Shown here: positions 6,704 through 16,087 of the stretch, piece by piece | How the letters are laid out: each line of letters starts with the position of its first letter | How positions within the stretch are numbered: position 1 is the stretch's first letter | Assembly: GCA_032095175.1 (NCBI GenBank) | Contig: DAMCZI010000012.1 | Span: 56,536 to 120,535, forward strand | Reading direction: 5' to 3' | DNA: 64,000 bases | From: DAMCZI01 sp032095175 | Lineage (GTDB): Bacteria; Bacillota; Clostridia; Clostridiales; Caloramatoraceae | Notes under the pieces: model-generated | What the model saw: the letters and a program-made list of their open reading frames with translations, nothing else | The model's database searches: none | Told to the model about the DNA's origin: nothing | Program-made: the position numbers and the translations under genes

Positions 6704-8857
6704 ATGATAGATAAAGCAAAACAAATTCTTAAAAAATACTACGGTTATGATTCCTTTAGGGAAGGTCAGGAGAAGGTAATAAAAAGTATTCTTGAAGGAA
6801 AGGATACCTTTGCAATAATGCCTACTGGAGCAGGAAAATCCATTTGCTATCAGATACCTGCCATGCTGTTTTCAGGCATTACCATTGTAATATCCCCACT
6901 TATATCCCTTATGAAGGATCAGGTTGACTCCCTTATAAGCCTTGGAATACCGGCCTCCTTTATAAATAGCTCCTTAAGCTATTTAGAGGTTCAAAGGAGA
7001 ATCTATGGTGCTTCGAAAGGAGAATACAAGCTTTTGTATGTAGCCCCTGAAAGGCTTGAATCACCTGATTTTATGGAACTTACGGCAGAGCTTGGCATAT
7101 CCCTTGTTGCAATAGATGAAGCCCACTGTGTTTCCCAATGGGGTCATGATTTTAGACCAAGCTACCGTTCAATCCCTCCATTTATAAAAAATATTAAAAA
7201 CACTCCTGTTGTTTCTGCATTTACTGCAACAGCAACAGAAAATGTTAAAAATGATGTTGTAAATCTTCTTGAACTAAAAGGTCCAAATGTATATGTAACA
7301 GGCTTTAACCGTGAAAACCTCACATTTACATTGATAAAGGGTGAAAATAAAAAAGACTACCTATTAAGGTTTCTATCTAATAATAAAAACAACTCTGGAA
7401 TCATCTACGCAGCAACAAGGAAAGAGGTTGATACTCTCTATTCAACTCTTTTAAAAAAAGGTTTTTCCGTTGGAAAATATCATGCTGGATTAACAGATAA
7501 TGAAAGAGCAAAAAATCAAGAGGATTTCCTATATGATAATGTTCAGATAATGATTGCTACAAACGCCTTTGGAATGGGAATAGATAAATCAAACGTTAGA
7601 TATGTCATACACTACAATATGCCTAAAAACATGGAAAGCTATTATCAGGAGGCAGGTCGTGCAGGAAGAGACGGAGAACCCTCTGAGTGCATACTTCTTT
7701 TCTCACCCCAGGACGTTATTATACAGAAGTTTTTAATTGAACAAACTACTATTAACCCAGAAAGAAAAACAGGAGAATATAGAAAGCTCCAGGACATGGT
7801 GGATTATTGCCATACTACAAGATGCCTAAGGCAGTATATTCTCGAATACTTTGGTGAGCAGGATGTCCCTGAAAACTGTGGGAACTGCAGCAACTGCAAT
7901 AAAGATGTTGAGTTAACAGACATAACAACAGAAGCACAGATGATATTCTCATGCATAGTAAGAATGCAGCAAAGATTCGGGGTAGGTCTCATTGCTGATG
8001 TATTAAAGGGCTCTAAAAATAAAAAAGTACTTCAATTTGGATTTGACAAGTTGTCAACCTACGGACTACTAAAGGATTATAATTTAAATCAAATAAAAGA
8101 TTTAATAAATATATTCATAGCAGAAGGTTACCTCTACCTTACTGAAAGCGAATATCCTGTAGTTAAGCTTACACAGCGCGGAGCATTAGTTTTAAAATCT
8201 CAGGAGAAGGTATTCCAAAGAATTGAAAAGCCTCACGAAAAGGAAGAGGAGGTTAATGAAAGTCTCTTTGATATTTTAAGAAGCCTTAGAAAGAGCATTG
8301 CAGAAAAAGAAAAGGTACCTCCATATGTAATCTTCGGTGATGCGACCCTTAGAGAAATGTGTGAAAATCTTCCTACAGACAAACAATCCATGCTTAAGAC
8401 AAAGGGTATTGGTGAAGTGAAATTTAAAAAGTATGGTGGGGATTTTATAAATGCTATTGAAAACTATATGGAAGAGCATGGCATACCAAAGCCTCATCCT
8501 GTAGAGGCCATAGATGATGTAGAGTGTGTAGATGAGAAGGAAACCGCTGCAGCTTCAGAGGAAGTAAAAAGTCATGTTTTAACATATAACATGTTTAGGG
8601 AAGGTAAATCCCTTGATGAAATAGCAAAAGCACGAAGTCTTAAAATAGTAACTATACAGGACCATATAATAAGATGTGCCTCTGAAGGCCTTGAAGTTGA
8701 CTGGGATTTATTCATCCCATCAGAATACGAAAGTGTCATATTAAAGGTAATAGAAGAGCTTGGCGCATCCAAACTAAAACCTATAAAGGATGCTGTTCCC
8801 CCTGAAGTGGATTACATGACAATAAAAGCTGTCATATGCAAGCATAAAATTTCATAA
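6704..8857 (+). CDS. recQ: ATP-dependent DNA helicase RecQ
   Basis: 717 residues. Helicase domain 1 has Walker A TGAGKS (K45), DEAH (138-141) and SAFTATAT; domain 2 has GIIYAATRKEVD, GMGIDKSNVRYVIHYN and QEAGRAGRDG. A RecQ zinc subdomain (C in TTRCLRQ, then CGNCSNC, ~373-397) precedes the winged helix, and an HRDC domain (~505-585) contains LREMCENLP and LKTKGIGEVKF. The last ~100 residues hold a helix-turn-helix-like element (EGKSLDEIAKARSLKIVTIQDHI), as in the longer Firmicute RecQ proteins. It unwinds DNA 3'-5' in recombination repair. ATG 6704 is preceded by CGGAGG. The upstream neighbour is a repair-type exonuclease. Confidence 0.95.
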   Translation: MIDKAKQILKKYYGYDSFREGQEKVIKSILEGKDTFAIMPTGAGKSICYQIPAMLFSGITIVISPLISLMKDQVDSLISLGIPASFINSSLSYLEVQRRIYGASKGEYKLLYVAPERLESPDFMELTAELGISLVAIDEAHCVSQWGHDFRPSYRSIPPFIKNIKNTPVVSAFTATATENVKNDVVNLLELKGPNVYVTGFNRENLTFTLIKGENKKDYLLRFLSNNKNNSGIIYAATRKEVDTLYSTLLKKGFSVGKYHAGLTDNERAKNQEDFLYDNVQIMIATNAFGMGIDKSNVRYVIHYNMPKNMESYYQEAGRAGRDGEPSECILLFSPQDVIIQKFLIEQTTINPERKTGEYRKLQDMVDYCHTTRCLRQYILEYFGEQDVPENCGNCSNCNKDVELTDITTEAQMIFSCIVRMQQRFGVGLIADVLKGSKNKKVLQFGFDKLSTYGLLKDYNLNQIKDLINIFIAEGYLYLTESEYPVVKLTQRGALVLKSQEKVFQRIEKPHEKEEEVNESLFDILRSLRKSIAEKEKVPPYVIFGDATLREMCENLPTDKQSMLKTKGIGEVKFKKYGGDFINAIENYMEEHGIPKPHPVEAIDDVECVDEKETAAASEEVKSHVLTYNMFREGKSLDEIAKARSLKIVTIQDHIIRCASEGLEVDWDLFIPSEYESVILKVIEELGASKLKPIKDAVPPEVDYMTIKAVICKHKIS

Positions 8858-8874
8858 AAGGATCTTACCATAAT

Positions 8875-8903
8875 TTGTACAATTATTCCATTTGTGTTAC
8901 AAT
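8875..8903 (+). promoter_or_regulatory. Sigma-A promoter for the M1-type peptidase gene
   Basis: TTGTAC (8875-8880), a 17-nt spacer and TACAAT (8898-8903) lie about 65 nt before the start codon. Confidence 0.6.
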
Positions 8904-8970
8904 TTTAATATTATGATCCTACAAATATCCAATAACAAATGGATTAGTAAAATCAAAAGGAGGCCTTTTT

Positions 8971-11040
8971 ATGAAAAACAGAAGGTTTAGAACCCTGCTA
9001 GCATCTATCATGGTTATAATTTTGATGCTAGGATCAGTTACAGTATCAGCAGAGGAAAAAGACAAAATTACGTCATACAATATGGATATAACTCTTAATG
9101 AGGATGCAAAAACACTCAAAGTTAATGAAACTGTAATGTTTACAAACACATATGATACTGAACTTAAGGATATGGTTTTTCACCTTTATGCTGATTCCTA
9201 TGGAAGTTTTGATACTATGCCAAAGTTCAGTTCAATGCAAGAAAAAATGGAACTTGCTAAAGAGCAAATCGGCGATATAGACATAGAAAAGGTTTTAGTT
9301 AACGATAAGGAAGTAAAATTTTCAGAGGACAAGCAAATTTTAAAATTTTCTCTTGAAAATCCCTTAAAGAGATCTGAGGAAGTTAAAATTTCAATATGCT
9401 TTACAGTAAAAATTCCTCGAAGCAACTGCAGATTTGGATATAATGAAGGTGTATATTTTATAGATAACTGGTACCCAATAATATCAATATACGATACTAA
9501 GACAAATAAGTGGGACGAGAATCCATTTCATCCCGTTGGTGAATCCAACTATAGTGATGTAGCAAATTATGATGTTACTATTAACACAAATAAGGATATC
9601 GTAACAGCATCAACAGGTGTTTTAACTTCAGAAAACATAAAGGATGCTGACAAAACAATTAAAATTAAGGCAGAAAAGGTTAGAGATTTTGTATTTATGA
9701 TGAGTAAGGACTACAAGGTTGTATCAAAGGAAGTTGATGGGATAAAGATAAATAGCTTTTATATAGCATCGAACAATCCATCTCAGGATACAAAGGCACA
9801 AGCAGAAAGACTTCTTGATGTTGTAGCAGATTCTGTAGATTTTTTCAGTGATACCTTTGGAAAATATCCATATCCTGAGCTTGACATAGTTGAAACATAT
9901 GTTTCAGGTGTTGCAATGGAATATCCCCAATTAATACAAATGGGGAAATACCCTCCAAGTGCTACCATGGGGAATATGGGTGGCTTTGCTCCATGGCTTG
10001 AGACAGCCGCAGTGCATGAAACAGGTCATCAATGGTGGTATGTAAGCGTTGGTAACAACGAATATAAAGAACCATTTCTTGATGAATCTCTTACTGTTTA
10101 TTCAACAGCACTATATTATGAAAATAGAAATGGAGAATATTCCAACAGCGGAGTTCTAGCAAGTATAAGGAGCAGATCATTTCCTTCTGAATTATTCAGT
10201 TCAGCCAACTCCACTGTAAATGATTTTAAAGATTTTGGAAGTTATGTATCAACTATATATGGAAAAGCTCCTATAATATTCGAAGATCTTAGGGAACAAG
10301 TTGGAAAAGAAAAATTTCTTAAGATTATGCAAACATATTTCAATAGGTATTTATTTAAGAATGCAACCATTGAAGGCTTCCTTGATGTTGTTGGTGAAAT
10401 AGCACCAGCTGCTGTAAAGGACAATATTAAAAAGGCTATTACATCAAAGGACTATAATCCAACACATCTGCAGCCTACAGAACAACAAAGAATGATTATG
10501 CAAAAGGAAATGCTCAAAAGTGAATTAAAGGAAAGAGAAAAAAGAATGGGCCTTTCAATTGGAAGCTTTATGTTAAAGGCTATAGAAGGTGAAGACATTT
10601 TAATTGTTAAACCAGCAAAGCTTTCTCCTCAAGAAAAGGAAATAGTTGAAGGAATGATTAACACAACAAAAGCTCGACTTGAACAGCAATATAACGCAAA
10701 AATAACTGTAAAGGAAGATAAAAATATTACTGAATCTGATATAAAAAATAACCACTTGATGCTTGTTGGCAATCAAATAAACAATAGAATAATTTCAGAA
10801 ATGTCCCATTTCTTCCCAATGTCAATTACCTCTAAGGGAATAATGATGGATGACATTATATTAAGAGGAGACAAAAATTCAGGTATGTTCATAATGAAAC
10901 AACCTGAAAACCCCGATAAGTTAGTCCTTGTAACATTCTGGCAAAACACATCTCCAATGTATAATTCCTTCGAATGGGGTAATCAAACACAGTTTGTTAT
11001 AAGAACAGAAAAAGGTATGGAGCTAAGAGGAAACTTCTAG
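8971..11040 (+). CDS. Secreted M1-family (gluzincin) aminopeptidase-like metalloprotease
   Basis: 689 residues with a signal peptide (basic MKNRRFR, hydrophobic core, SVTVSA cleavage region near 27). The zinc site is complete: HETGH at 349-353 with E372 in FLDESLTVY, exactly the HExxH-x18-E spacing of M1 peptidases. The exopeptidase GAMEN loop is replaced by GVAMEYPQL, so strict aminopeptidase specificity is uncertain. The N-terminal ~200 residues form the beta-saddle domain; 480-689 is a helical/beta C-terminal region typical of clostridial secreted members. RBS AAAAGGAGG. It is monocistronic, with its own promoter and a terminator at 11119-11163. Probable role: extracellular peptide degradation. 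Confidence 0.88.
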   Translation: MKNRRFRTLLASIMVIILMLGSVTVSAEEKDKITSYNMDITLNEDAKTLKVNETVMFTNTYDTELKDMVFHLYADSYGSFDTMPKFSSMQEKMELAKEQIGDIDIEKVLVNDKEVKFSEDKQILKFSLENPLKRSEEVKISICFTVKIPRSNCRFGYNEGVYFIDNWYPIISIYDTKTNKWDENPFHPVGESNYSDVANYDVTINTNKDIVTASTGVLTSENIKDADKTIKIKAEKVRDFVFMMSKDYKVVSKEVDGIKINSFYIASNNPSQDTKAQAERLLDVVADSVDFFSDTFGKYPYPELDIVETYVSGVAMEYPQLIQMGKYPPSATMGNMGGFAPWLETAAVHETGHQWWYVSVGNNEYKEPFLDESLTVYSTALYYENRNGEYSNSGVLASIRSRSFPSELFSSANSTVNDFKDFGSYVSTIYGKAPIIFEDLREQVGKEKFLKIMQTYFNRYLFKNATIEGFLDVVGEIAPAAVKDNIKKAITSKDYNPTHLQPTEQQRMIMQKEMLKSELKEREKRMGLSIGSFMLKAIEGEDILIVKPAKLSPQEKEIVEGMINTTKARLEQQYNAKITVKEDKNITESDIKNNHLMLVGNQINNRIISEMSHFFPMSITSKGIMMDDIILRGDKNSGMFIMKQPENPDKLVLVTFWQNTSPMYNSFEWGNQTQFVIRTEKGMELRGNF

Positions 11041-11118
11041 CCATTATTGTATGTAACCCCAATTGTTATTCTACTTAATTCAGAATTATATCTAATCAAT
11101 TATTATGAAACAAATAAG

Positions 11119-11163
11119 AAAAGGAGTCTTAACATTTTACATAAATAGTTAGACTCCTTTTTA
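11119..11163 (+). terminator. Intrinsic terminator after the M1-type peptidase gene
   Basis: AAAAGGAGTC plus TTAAC on the left pairs with GTTA plus GACTCCTTTT on the right, followed by a T-run. The rest of the 11041-11398 spacer shows no gene. Confidence 0.8.
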
Positions 11164-11398
11164 TATCAGGGTTATTGTTCCTAGCAGCATGGTTCTTCAG
11201 CAAGAACTATAAAAGGAGACCTGCCTATAGTCAAACGAAGCATTATTAATGAACAAATATTCTTTTTTATCTTCTCTACAGATGCTACCACTAAAGAAAC
11301 CATTCCCTTTTAGCCTCTTAATAATTTCTTTCTTGAACCAATTTCCATATTATGGTATTATCTTAATAATCCTATATAAGAAGAAAGGAGTAATAATT

Positions 11399-12352
11399 AT
11401 GAAAAAACTTTTTTCTATGACTTTGGTACTTTTGCTTGTTTTCTTTAACTTTTCAACTGCATATGCTGCTCCAAAAACCTTTTCAAAAATTAACAGAGAA
11501 AATCCCCAATTGCTTTCTTCCCCTATCTACATAGTAGGTCCTTATGACATAAATTCAGATGAGGGTTATGTAAAATACACTGATAGTAATGGTGACTACT
11601 ATGTTAGAGTAAGAGAAACAAAGCTTGTAAAAGGCCCCGCAGATACAGATCCAGTTGTAAATTACAAAAGGTTTGGAATAGTTTATAGAACTGACAATTT
11701 CTCAGGAACCCTAAGTCAGACAGTATCTATTACTCAATCAGTGTCTAATTCAATATCCAGTACAACCTCTGTTGGTACATCTTTAGGAATAAGCTCTGAT
11801 AATTTTTCATCAAATGTTTCTATGAATCATTCATTTACTATTAACGGCTCTATAGGAGAAAGTGTTACTAGAACCTATAGCTCTGGATTTAACTACGGCT
11901 TTCCAACAGCCAACGCACCAGCAAACTGCACTAAGGCAGAGCGAGGTGTTGGCTTCCAATTCAATACATATAGATCACTCATTGATATTAAAAAATATGT
12001 ACGTACTTATCAATATGTTGATATTATTGGTTCAGAATTTGTAAACGAATGTGTAATTTGTAATAGACCTGATCCACGTCCAATACCTGACCATGTTCAT
12101 GAAGGTTTTGTAGGATATATATTCACATTAGCAGATGGTAGAGAGGAATATGTTGAGGAATCTACAGTTGATCATTTAATTGCCTTTGGAAAATTAACAC
12201 CTGACATGAGCCAATGGAGAGAAACAGTTTATGAATGGAAAACTGAAACCATTGAAGGGCAAGTGAAGGTTCCTGTTGATGTAATGGTTACTATTTATTA
12301 TGATAAAGATGGAAATATCTTGGATGAAAACGGCAATATAATAACCCCATAA
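11399..12352 (+). CDS. Secreted protein of unknown function with Ser/Thr-rich amphipathic stretch
   Basis: The ATG at 11399 is chosen because GAAAGGAG precedes it and a clear signal peptide follows (MKKLFSMTLVLLLVFFNFS, cleavage near AYA-A); in-frame starts upstream would bury it. The mature protein is ~295 residues. Residues ~100-165 are a long run of alternating small polar and hydrophobic residues (SQTVSITQSVSNSIS; TSVGTSLGISSDNFSSNVSM; HSFTINGSIGESV). Such alternation is typical of secreted beta-hairpin regions, including the insertion loop of aerolysin-like toxins, but no family was recognised with confidence. A Cys pair (CVICNRPDPRP) follows. The gene converges on the lysis end of the tail locus. 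Confidence 0.7.
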   Translation: MKKLFSMTLVLLLVFFNFSTAYAAPKTFSKINRENPQLLSSPIYIVGPYDINSDEGYVKYTDSNGDYYVRVRETKLVKGPADTDPVVNYKRFGIVYRTDNFSGTLSQTVSITQSVSNSISSTTSVGTSLGISSDNFSSNVSMNHSFTINGSIGESVTRTYSSGFNYGFPTANAPANCTKAERGVGFQFNTYRSLIDIKKYVRTYQYVDIIGSEFVNECVICNRPDPRPIPDHVHEGFVGYIFTLADGREEYVEESTVDHLIAFGKLTPDMSQWRETVYEWKTETIEGQVKVPVDVMVTIYYDKDGNILDENGNIITP

Positions 12353-12368
12353 ATTTAAAATATTCGTG

Positions 12369-13109
12369 TTAATTACCTATACATTTATTTGCAGCAGACA
12401 CTTTACTACCATCTGGTCTTACATAATAAATTTCTGTATAACCTTCTTTTGATAATACATCACACTTATTTTTTGCATATGCTTCATTGAGATATGGTCC
12501 ATATTTTTCGTTTTTTACTCCATATACAAAATACTCATATGTATTTTTCTTAAGGGGTATATTAAAGCAATTTAATATACCCCTTTCAATTGCTGAAGCT
12601 ACTATATCCTGATAGCTCTCATCCAATAATTTTTTTAACTCATCATGATTACTAATAAACCCTATCTCTACAAGCACAGCAGGTGCATGTGTGTTCCTTA
12701 ATACATAGTATTTTGCAGTTTTTACTCCCCTGTTTGAAGCTCCTGTAGCTTTTATAAGCTCCTCTTGTATTTTTATAGCTAATTTTTCTCCTTTTCCACC
12801 ATGAGCTAGGCAATATGTTTCTATTCCATTTACACTCTTTTTCAATGCACTATTCAAATGTATACTAACAAAATAATTAGCCCCTGCTCTATTAGAAATC
12901 TCACATCTTTTACCTAAATCTTTTATAGGCTCCCTTGGCCATTCTACATTATCATTTGTTCTTGTATATACTACTTCAACGCCATTCTTTTTAAGCCTTT
13001 CTCCAATTTTTAAAGATATCCTAAGAGCTAAATCCTTTTCTTTTACACCCCCATTTACAGCACCTGGCTGGGTTCCTCCATGTCCTGGATCAATGCATAT
13101 TTTAAGCAT
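12369..13109 (-). CDS. N-acetylmuramoyl-L-alanine amidase (endolysin of the tail locus)
   Basis: The ATG at 13109 (MLKICIDPGHGG) is preferred to the GTG at 13127, because GGAGAGGAG sits just before it and the family starts this way. About 246 residues. The Amidase_3 zinc fold spans ~1-175: DPGHGG (H), E in GGVKEKDLALRIS, SIHLNSA (H) and the catalytic VLVEIGFISN (E). A ~60-residue C-terminal module (YEYFVYGVKNEKYGPYLNEA) probably binds the wall. It cleaves the stem-peptide amide bond in peptidoglycan. It overlaps the holin gene by 8 nt, the usual lysis pair, and here probably releases tail particles from the producing cell. Confidence 0.9.
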   Translation of the reverse strand: MLKICIDPGHGGTQPGAVNGGVKEKDLALRISLKIGERLKKNGVEVVYTRTNDNVEWPREPIKDLGKRCEISNRAGANYFVSIHLNSALKKSVNGIETYCLAHGGKGEKLAIKIQEELIKATGASNRGVKTAKYYVLRNTHAPAVLVEIGFISNHDELKKLLDESYQDIVASAIERGILNCFNIPLKKNTYEYFVYGVKNEKYGPYLNEAYAKNKCDVLSKEGYTEIYYVRPDGSKVSAANKCIGN

Positions 13110-13518
13110 CTTTCTCCTCTCCTTCACCCTTATTTTTTAACTGAACCAAGGCATTCACCAGTTTTTGAGGTAAAGGTATCCCACACTTCCCCACATTCTC
13201 CAAAATAGAAATACCCTCATTTGCTATATAAAAATAGCAAACAAGGGTACGAAAAACCCATGTCCCTTCATTAAGAAGCCTATCCAACTGTGTTGCAACT
13301 ATAATAACCAACAAAATAGCTGCCTTCCTCAATATTCCCTTAAACCCAACTTCACTATCCACTTTTCCCGCTATCACAGCAGCAATAACCCCGGTTACAT
13401 AATCAACTGCCATAAGTGAAACAAGTATAATAAAGCACTTATCCCATCCTCCAAGGGCATAAGTAAATCCAGTTCCTAATACCGCCAAAACAAAGTTAAA
13501 CATATTTTTTTCATTCAT
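13102..13518 (-). CDS. Phage holin (toxin-secretion/lysis holin family)
   Basis: 138 residues. Hydrophobic segments lie at ~8-22, ~28-50 (IILVSLMAVDYVTGVIAAVIAG) and ~66-80 (AILLVIIVATQL), with a charged C-terminal tail (KNKGEGEEKDA). The MAVDYVTGVIAA motif is characteristic of the Cph1/TcdE-related holin family. It makes membrane lesions that let the adjacent amidase reach the wall. GGAGGTAGAAG precedes the ATG. Last but one gene of the leftward tail operon. Confidence 0.9.
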   Translation of the reverse strand: MNEKNMFNFVLAVLGTGFTYALGGWDKCFIILVSLMAVDYVTGVIAAVIAGKVDSEVGFKGILRKAAILLVIIVATQLDRLLNEGTWVFRTLVCYFYIANEGISILENVGKCGIPLPQKLVNALVQLKNKGEGEEKDA

Positions 13519-13598
13519 CTTCTACCTCCATAAAAATAAGTAAATAAAAAGAACCTTCTATATACTGGCTCTACGTTACCTTTTATCACATTATAATC

Positions 13599-13745
13599 CT
13601 AAAGCGCCAATAGTTTTTCGCTTACTGCCACAGTATAATCGCTTGGAACTATCTTTTGCTCTTGTGACTTCCTCTGTCCTTCCTCTAATATATAACTTCC
13701 CGCTTTTACTAATATTGCATAAGCCCATACTCTGTATTCCAACAT
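13599..13745 (-). CDS. Small CD1375-like phage protein (48 aa)
   Basis: ATG at 13745, stop TAG at 13601-13599. The protein begins MLEYRVWAYAILVKAGSY and continues LEEGQRKSQEQKIVP. It resembles the small CD1375-type ORFs (pattern Y..LV.AG.R) placed between tail fibres and holin in clostridial phages. The stop of the upstream gene is 3 nt before this ATG, as expected for packed phage genes. Function unknown. Confidence 0.7.
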   Translation of the reverse strand: MLEYRVWAYAILVKAGSYILEEGQRKSQEQKIVPSDYTVAVSEKLLAL

Positions 13746-13748
13746 AAT

Positions 13749-14315
13749 TTAAACGCCTCCGTTAATTCTCTTTTCGATATTTTCAATTCTTGAAGTTGTA
13801 TCAAGTATAAAACTTGCCAGCTGTATTTCATTTTCTGATACTTGGGGTTGCACTACCTTAGGAGCATATATAACTCTTTTCTGCTTCTCTATAAAGTCCC
13901 CGCATTTTGCAACAATAAAATATTCTGTGTCTGCAATTACAGGTTGTTCAACGATTTTTCCATTTTCTATTTTCGCCTTGTTAGCACCCTCTATGGTAAA
14001 TATTGTATTTGTAGATATTGTTTCTCCGTATTGGTCTAAAACTTTACCTGTAAAATTATTAAAATCTGCAACTAACTTTACAGTCTTAGATTGCTCTGGT
14101 ATAAATTCTTCACCTTTTTCCTCTGTCAGTAAACTGTGTTCTTTCTGTGTTTTTTCGTACTCTATAGCATTTCGACACTGTATATAAGCATTCTGCAATA
14201 ACTCTTCTTTCGTCTTTGTAGCATCATAAGCTATCTGAATGTATACTACAAAATTACTTTCTTTAAAGCCTATAGTTAAAATATTTTTGTTTATTTCATA
14301 TTTTACTATTTGCAT
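13749..14315 (-). CDS. Tail-locus protein of unknown function, fibre-associated
   Basis: ATG 14315 (MQIVKYEINKN) is chosen because GGGAGGTG lies just before it and it starts after the upstream stop at 14318. About 188 residues, no signal peptide or membrane segment. A central part (TVKLVADFNNFTGKVLDQYG) and a C-terminal coil-like helix (ILDTTSRIENIEKRING) are visible. Similar small proteins lie distal to fibre genes in clostridial myophages. No function assigned. Confidence 0.7.
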   Translation of the reverse strand: MQIVKYEINKNILTIGFKESNFVVYIQIAYDATKTKEELLQNAYIQCRNAIEYEKTQKEHSLLTEEKGEEFIPEQSKTVKLVADFNNFTGKVLDQYGETISTNTIFTIEGANKAKIENGKIVEQPVIADTEYFIVAKCGDFIEKQKRVIYAPKVVQPQVSENEIQLASFILDTTSRIENIEKRINGGV

Positions 14316-14317
14316 TT

Positions 14318-14785
14318 TTACACCTCCCTCAAAACCCCATTTACTTTTGTCCATATTTTATCTATTTTATGTAACTGGCTATTTATCTTGCACCAACCGT
14401 TAGTGGAAGTCTTTAAACTATTATTTATCTTCATTATAATGCAAGGGAACTCTGGTTCGAACCAATATTTTCTTCGTCTAATAATTGTTTCTTTATGGTA
14501 ATAAACGTAAACATATTCATCAGTTCTTTCATTGTATACCTCTTTTTTGTAATTTTCATGCTTTATAACACCCACATATTCACTAGAAATATAAAATGTA
14601 TATCCATCGCCACCATTTTCCCCACTACCTTCGTAATCTTTAATATCACTATCCCACCTAAAATTTGTTCGGCAATAACAATTTTGACTTCCATACGTAT
14701 CACATTCAACAATATTTACTATTTCCTCAGGTCCAACCATGCATATCCATTTTTGGCCATTTTCATCATAATAATCAGATGGCAT
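14318..14785 (-). CDS. Tail-locus protein of unknown function, distal fibre region
   Basis: ATG 14785 (MPSDYYDENGQKW) is preceded by AAGGGAGGG; the longer frame to 14827 would overlap the upstream gene. 155 residues, rich in Tyr, Cys and Gly. It ends with WCKINSQLHKIDKIWTKVNG, a pattern often found at the C-terminus of clostridial tail-fibre or receptor-binding proteins. Role in target binding is inference from position only. Confidence 0.65.
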   Translation of the reverse strand: MPSDYYDENGQKWICMVGPEEIVNIVECDTYGSQNCYCRTNFRWDSDIKDYEGSGENGGDGYTFYISSEYVGVIKHENYKKEVYNERTDEYVYVYYHKETIIRRRKYWFEPEFPCIIMKINNSLKTSTNGWCKINSQLHKIDKIWTKVNGVLREV

Positions 14786-14798
14786 TGTTTTCCCTCCC

Positions 14799-15347
14799 TT
14801 ATTTATATTTAATCCAAATATCACCATCTTGCATTTGGTTCACATCTGCATCATTAGGACTCAGTATTGTATTGTGTACCTGTCTTACTGTATAAGAGGT
14901 GTTTGACTGTGCTGTGAGGATACCTGTCATTTGACCGCCGGATTCATTTATTATTCGTTTCCAAGGTGTCCACGTTGTACTTTCGTTTCTGTTTCGCTCA
15001 TAAACTACATTATCAACTATACTGTATGATTTTTGATGTAAATACCCTGTTGTAGCATTCACAATAACTTCAAGTATTCCCCATGATGCCATTGGAGGAT
15101 TATTTGTCACTCCTGAGCTTACATCAGCAATTATATATTTACCTTGTTTGGTAGCAAGATTAAAGTCAGTAATTATCTGACCTTTTCCTATTGCTCCAAT
15201 TTCTTTAAAATGTGACGTATTTTCTACCAAATGTGCCTCAACACTACTTCCATCCGAAGTCTTGACGTTATTCGCTGTTGTAATAGGATAGAGTTCATCC
15301 CATGTAGTTCCATTCTTTTTTTTAATTAAAATATTTTTTTTAGCCAC
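14799..15347 (-). CDS. Tail fibre protein with pyocin-knob-like domain
   Basis: The GTG at 15347 (reading MAKKNILIKKKNG) is preferred over 15359: GGGTGGTGG precedes it and the upstream fibre starts in the same style (MTDKNIQMKIKNG). About 182 residues. Residues ~60-145 (KGQIITDFNLATKQGKY; TTWTPWKRI) match the knob fold of R-type pyocin and phage fibre shafts. It probably extends the fibre or helps receptor binding. Confidence 0.75.
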   Translation of the reverse strand: MAKKNILIKKKNGTTWDELYPITTANNVKTSDGSSVEAHLVENTSHFKEIGAIGKGQIITDFNLATKQGKYIIADVSSGVTNNPPMASWGILEVIVNATTGYLHQKSYSIVDNVVYERNRNESTTWTPWKRIINESGGQMTGILTAQSNTSYTVRQVHNTILSPNDADVNQMQDGDIWIKYK

Positions 15348-15365
15348 TAAAACCACCACCCTGCA

Positions 15366-16076
15366 TTATATTTCTTGAAACCAGAAATCAGCTGTAGAAT
15401 CCTCTGTTGTTGCGACAGTTATCCTTGCTTTTTTAGTCAGCATTACATCAATTTCTGATTTTGTATATACATTTCCACTTGTCGGTATTCCAGTTAACTT
15501 TGTATCTATTTCACTTTTTGAATATACATCAACTAAATTAGCTTTTTTATTAAGCTCAACTTGCATATTTACTATATCTGCTATAGTAATTGCTGACCAT
15601 GTTATACTTCCAACTGTAGATCCAGCCTTCAAAAACTTACCATTGCTAGAAGTTCCTGTAGCTGGAACATGTAAGTTTCCATCACCTGTTGGATGTACAT
15701 AATTACTTAAAGAGTTAAGCTTATTCATCAAGACAGTAGTAAAGTCTTCTGTTGATAGTTGTTTTCCTGGTACCTTATCCAATTTATTAGCAAGAGTATT
15801 TGTTATTGTTACCGCAAAGTTAGAATCATTATTCAGTGCTGCAGCTAACTCTTGGAGTGTATCTAATGCAGCTGGTGCTGATCCAACAATTTTTTTAATT
15901 TCATTATTTACATCTTCTAGGCTTATTTTTGAACCTAGTACTGTTAGAATATACGCTACTACTTCCTCAACCGTTCTTCCATCATTCATTATAGAAATCG
16001 CTGCTTTTGTCTTGGGGAACAAATTATCCCACGAAGTACCATTTTTAATTTTCATTTGAATATTTTTATCTGTCAT
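15366..16076 (-). CDS. Tail fibre protein
   Basis: 236 residues starting MTDKNIQMKIKNGTSWDNL after GGAGGGAG. It contains the phage-fibre motif APAALDTLQELAAALNND, a linker KVPGKQLSTEDFTTV also present in the preceding fibre gene, and two YSKSEID-type repeats (VYSKSEIDTKL; VYTKSEIDVML) that are common in trimeric phage fibres. It ends WFQEI. It is one of three consecutive fibre genes. Confidence 0.8.
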   Translation of the reverse strand: MTDKNIQMKIKNGTSWDNLFPKTKAAISIMNDGRTVEEVVAYILTVLGSKISLEDVNNEIKKIVGSAPAALDTLQELAAALNNDSNFAVTITNTLANKLDKVPGKQLSTEDFTTVLMNKLNSLSNYVHPTGDGNLHVPATGTSSNGKFLKAGSTVGSITWSAITIADIVNMQVELNKKANLVDVYSKSEIDTKLTGIPTSGNVYTKSEIDVMLTKKARITVATTEDSTADFWFQEI

Positions 16077-16087
16077 ATTTCTCCCTC

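Noticed and set aside
11249..11398. 50-residue N-terminal extension of the secreted protein
   Set aside because: It would put the signal peptide inside the protein, and the ribosome site GAAAGGAG sits before ATG 11399.
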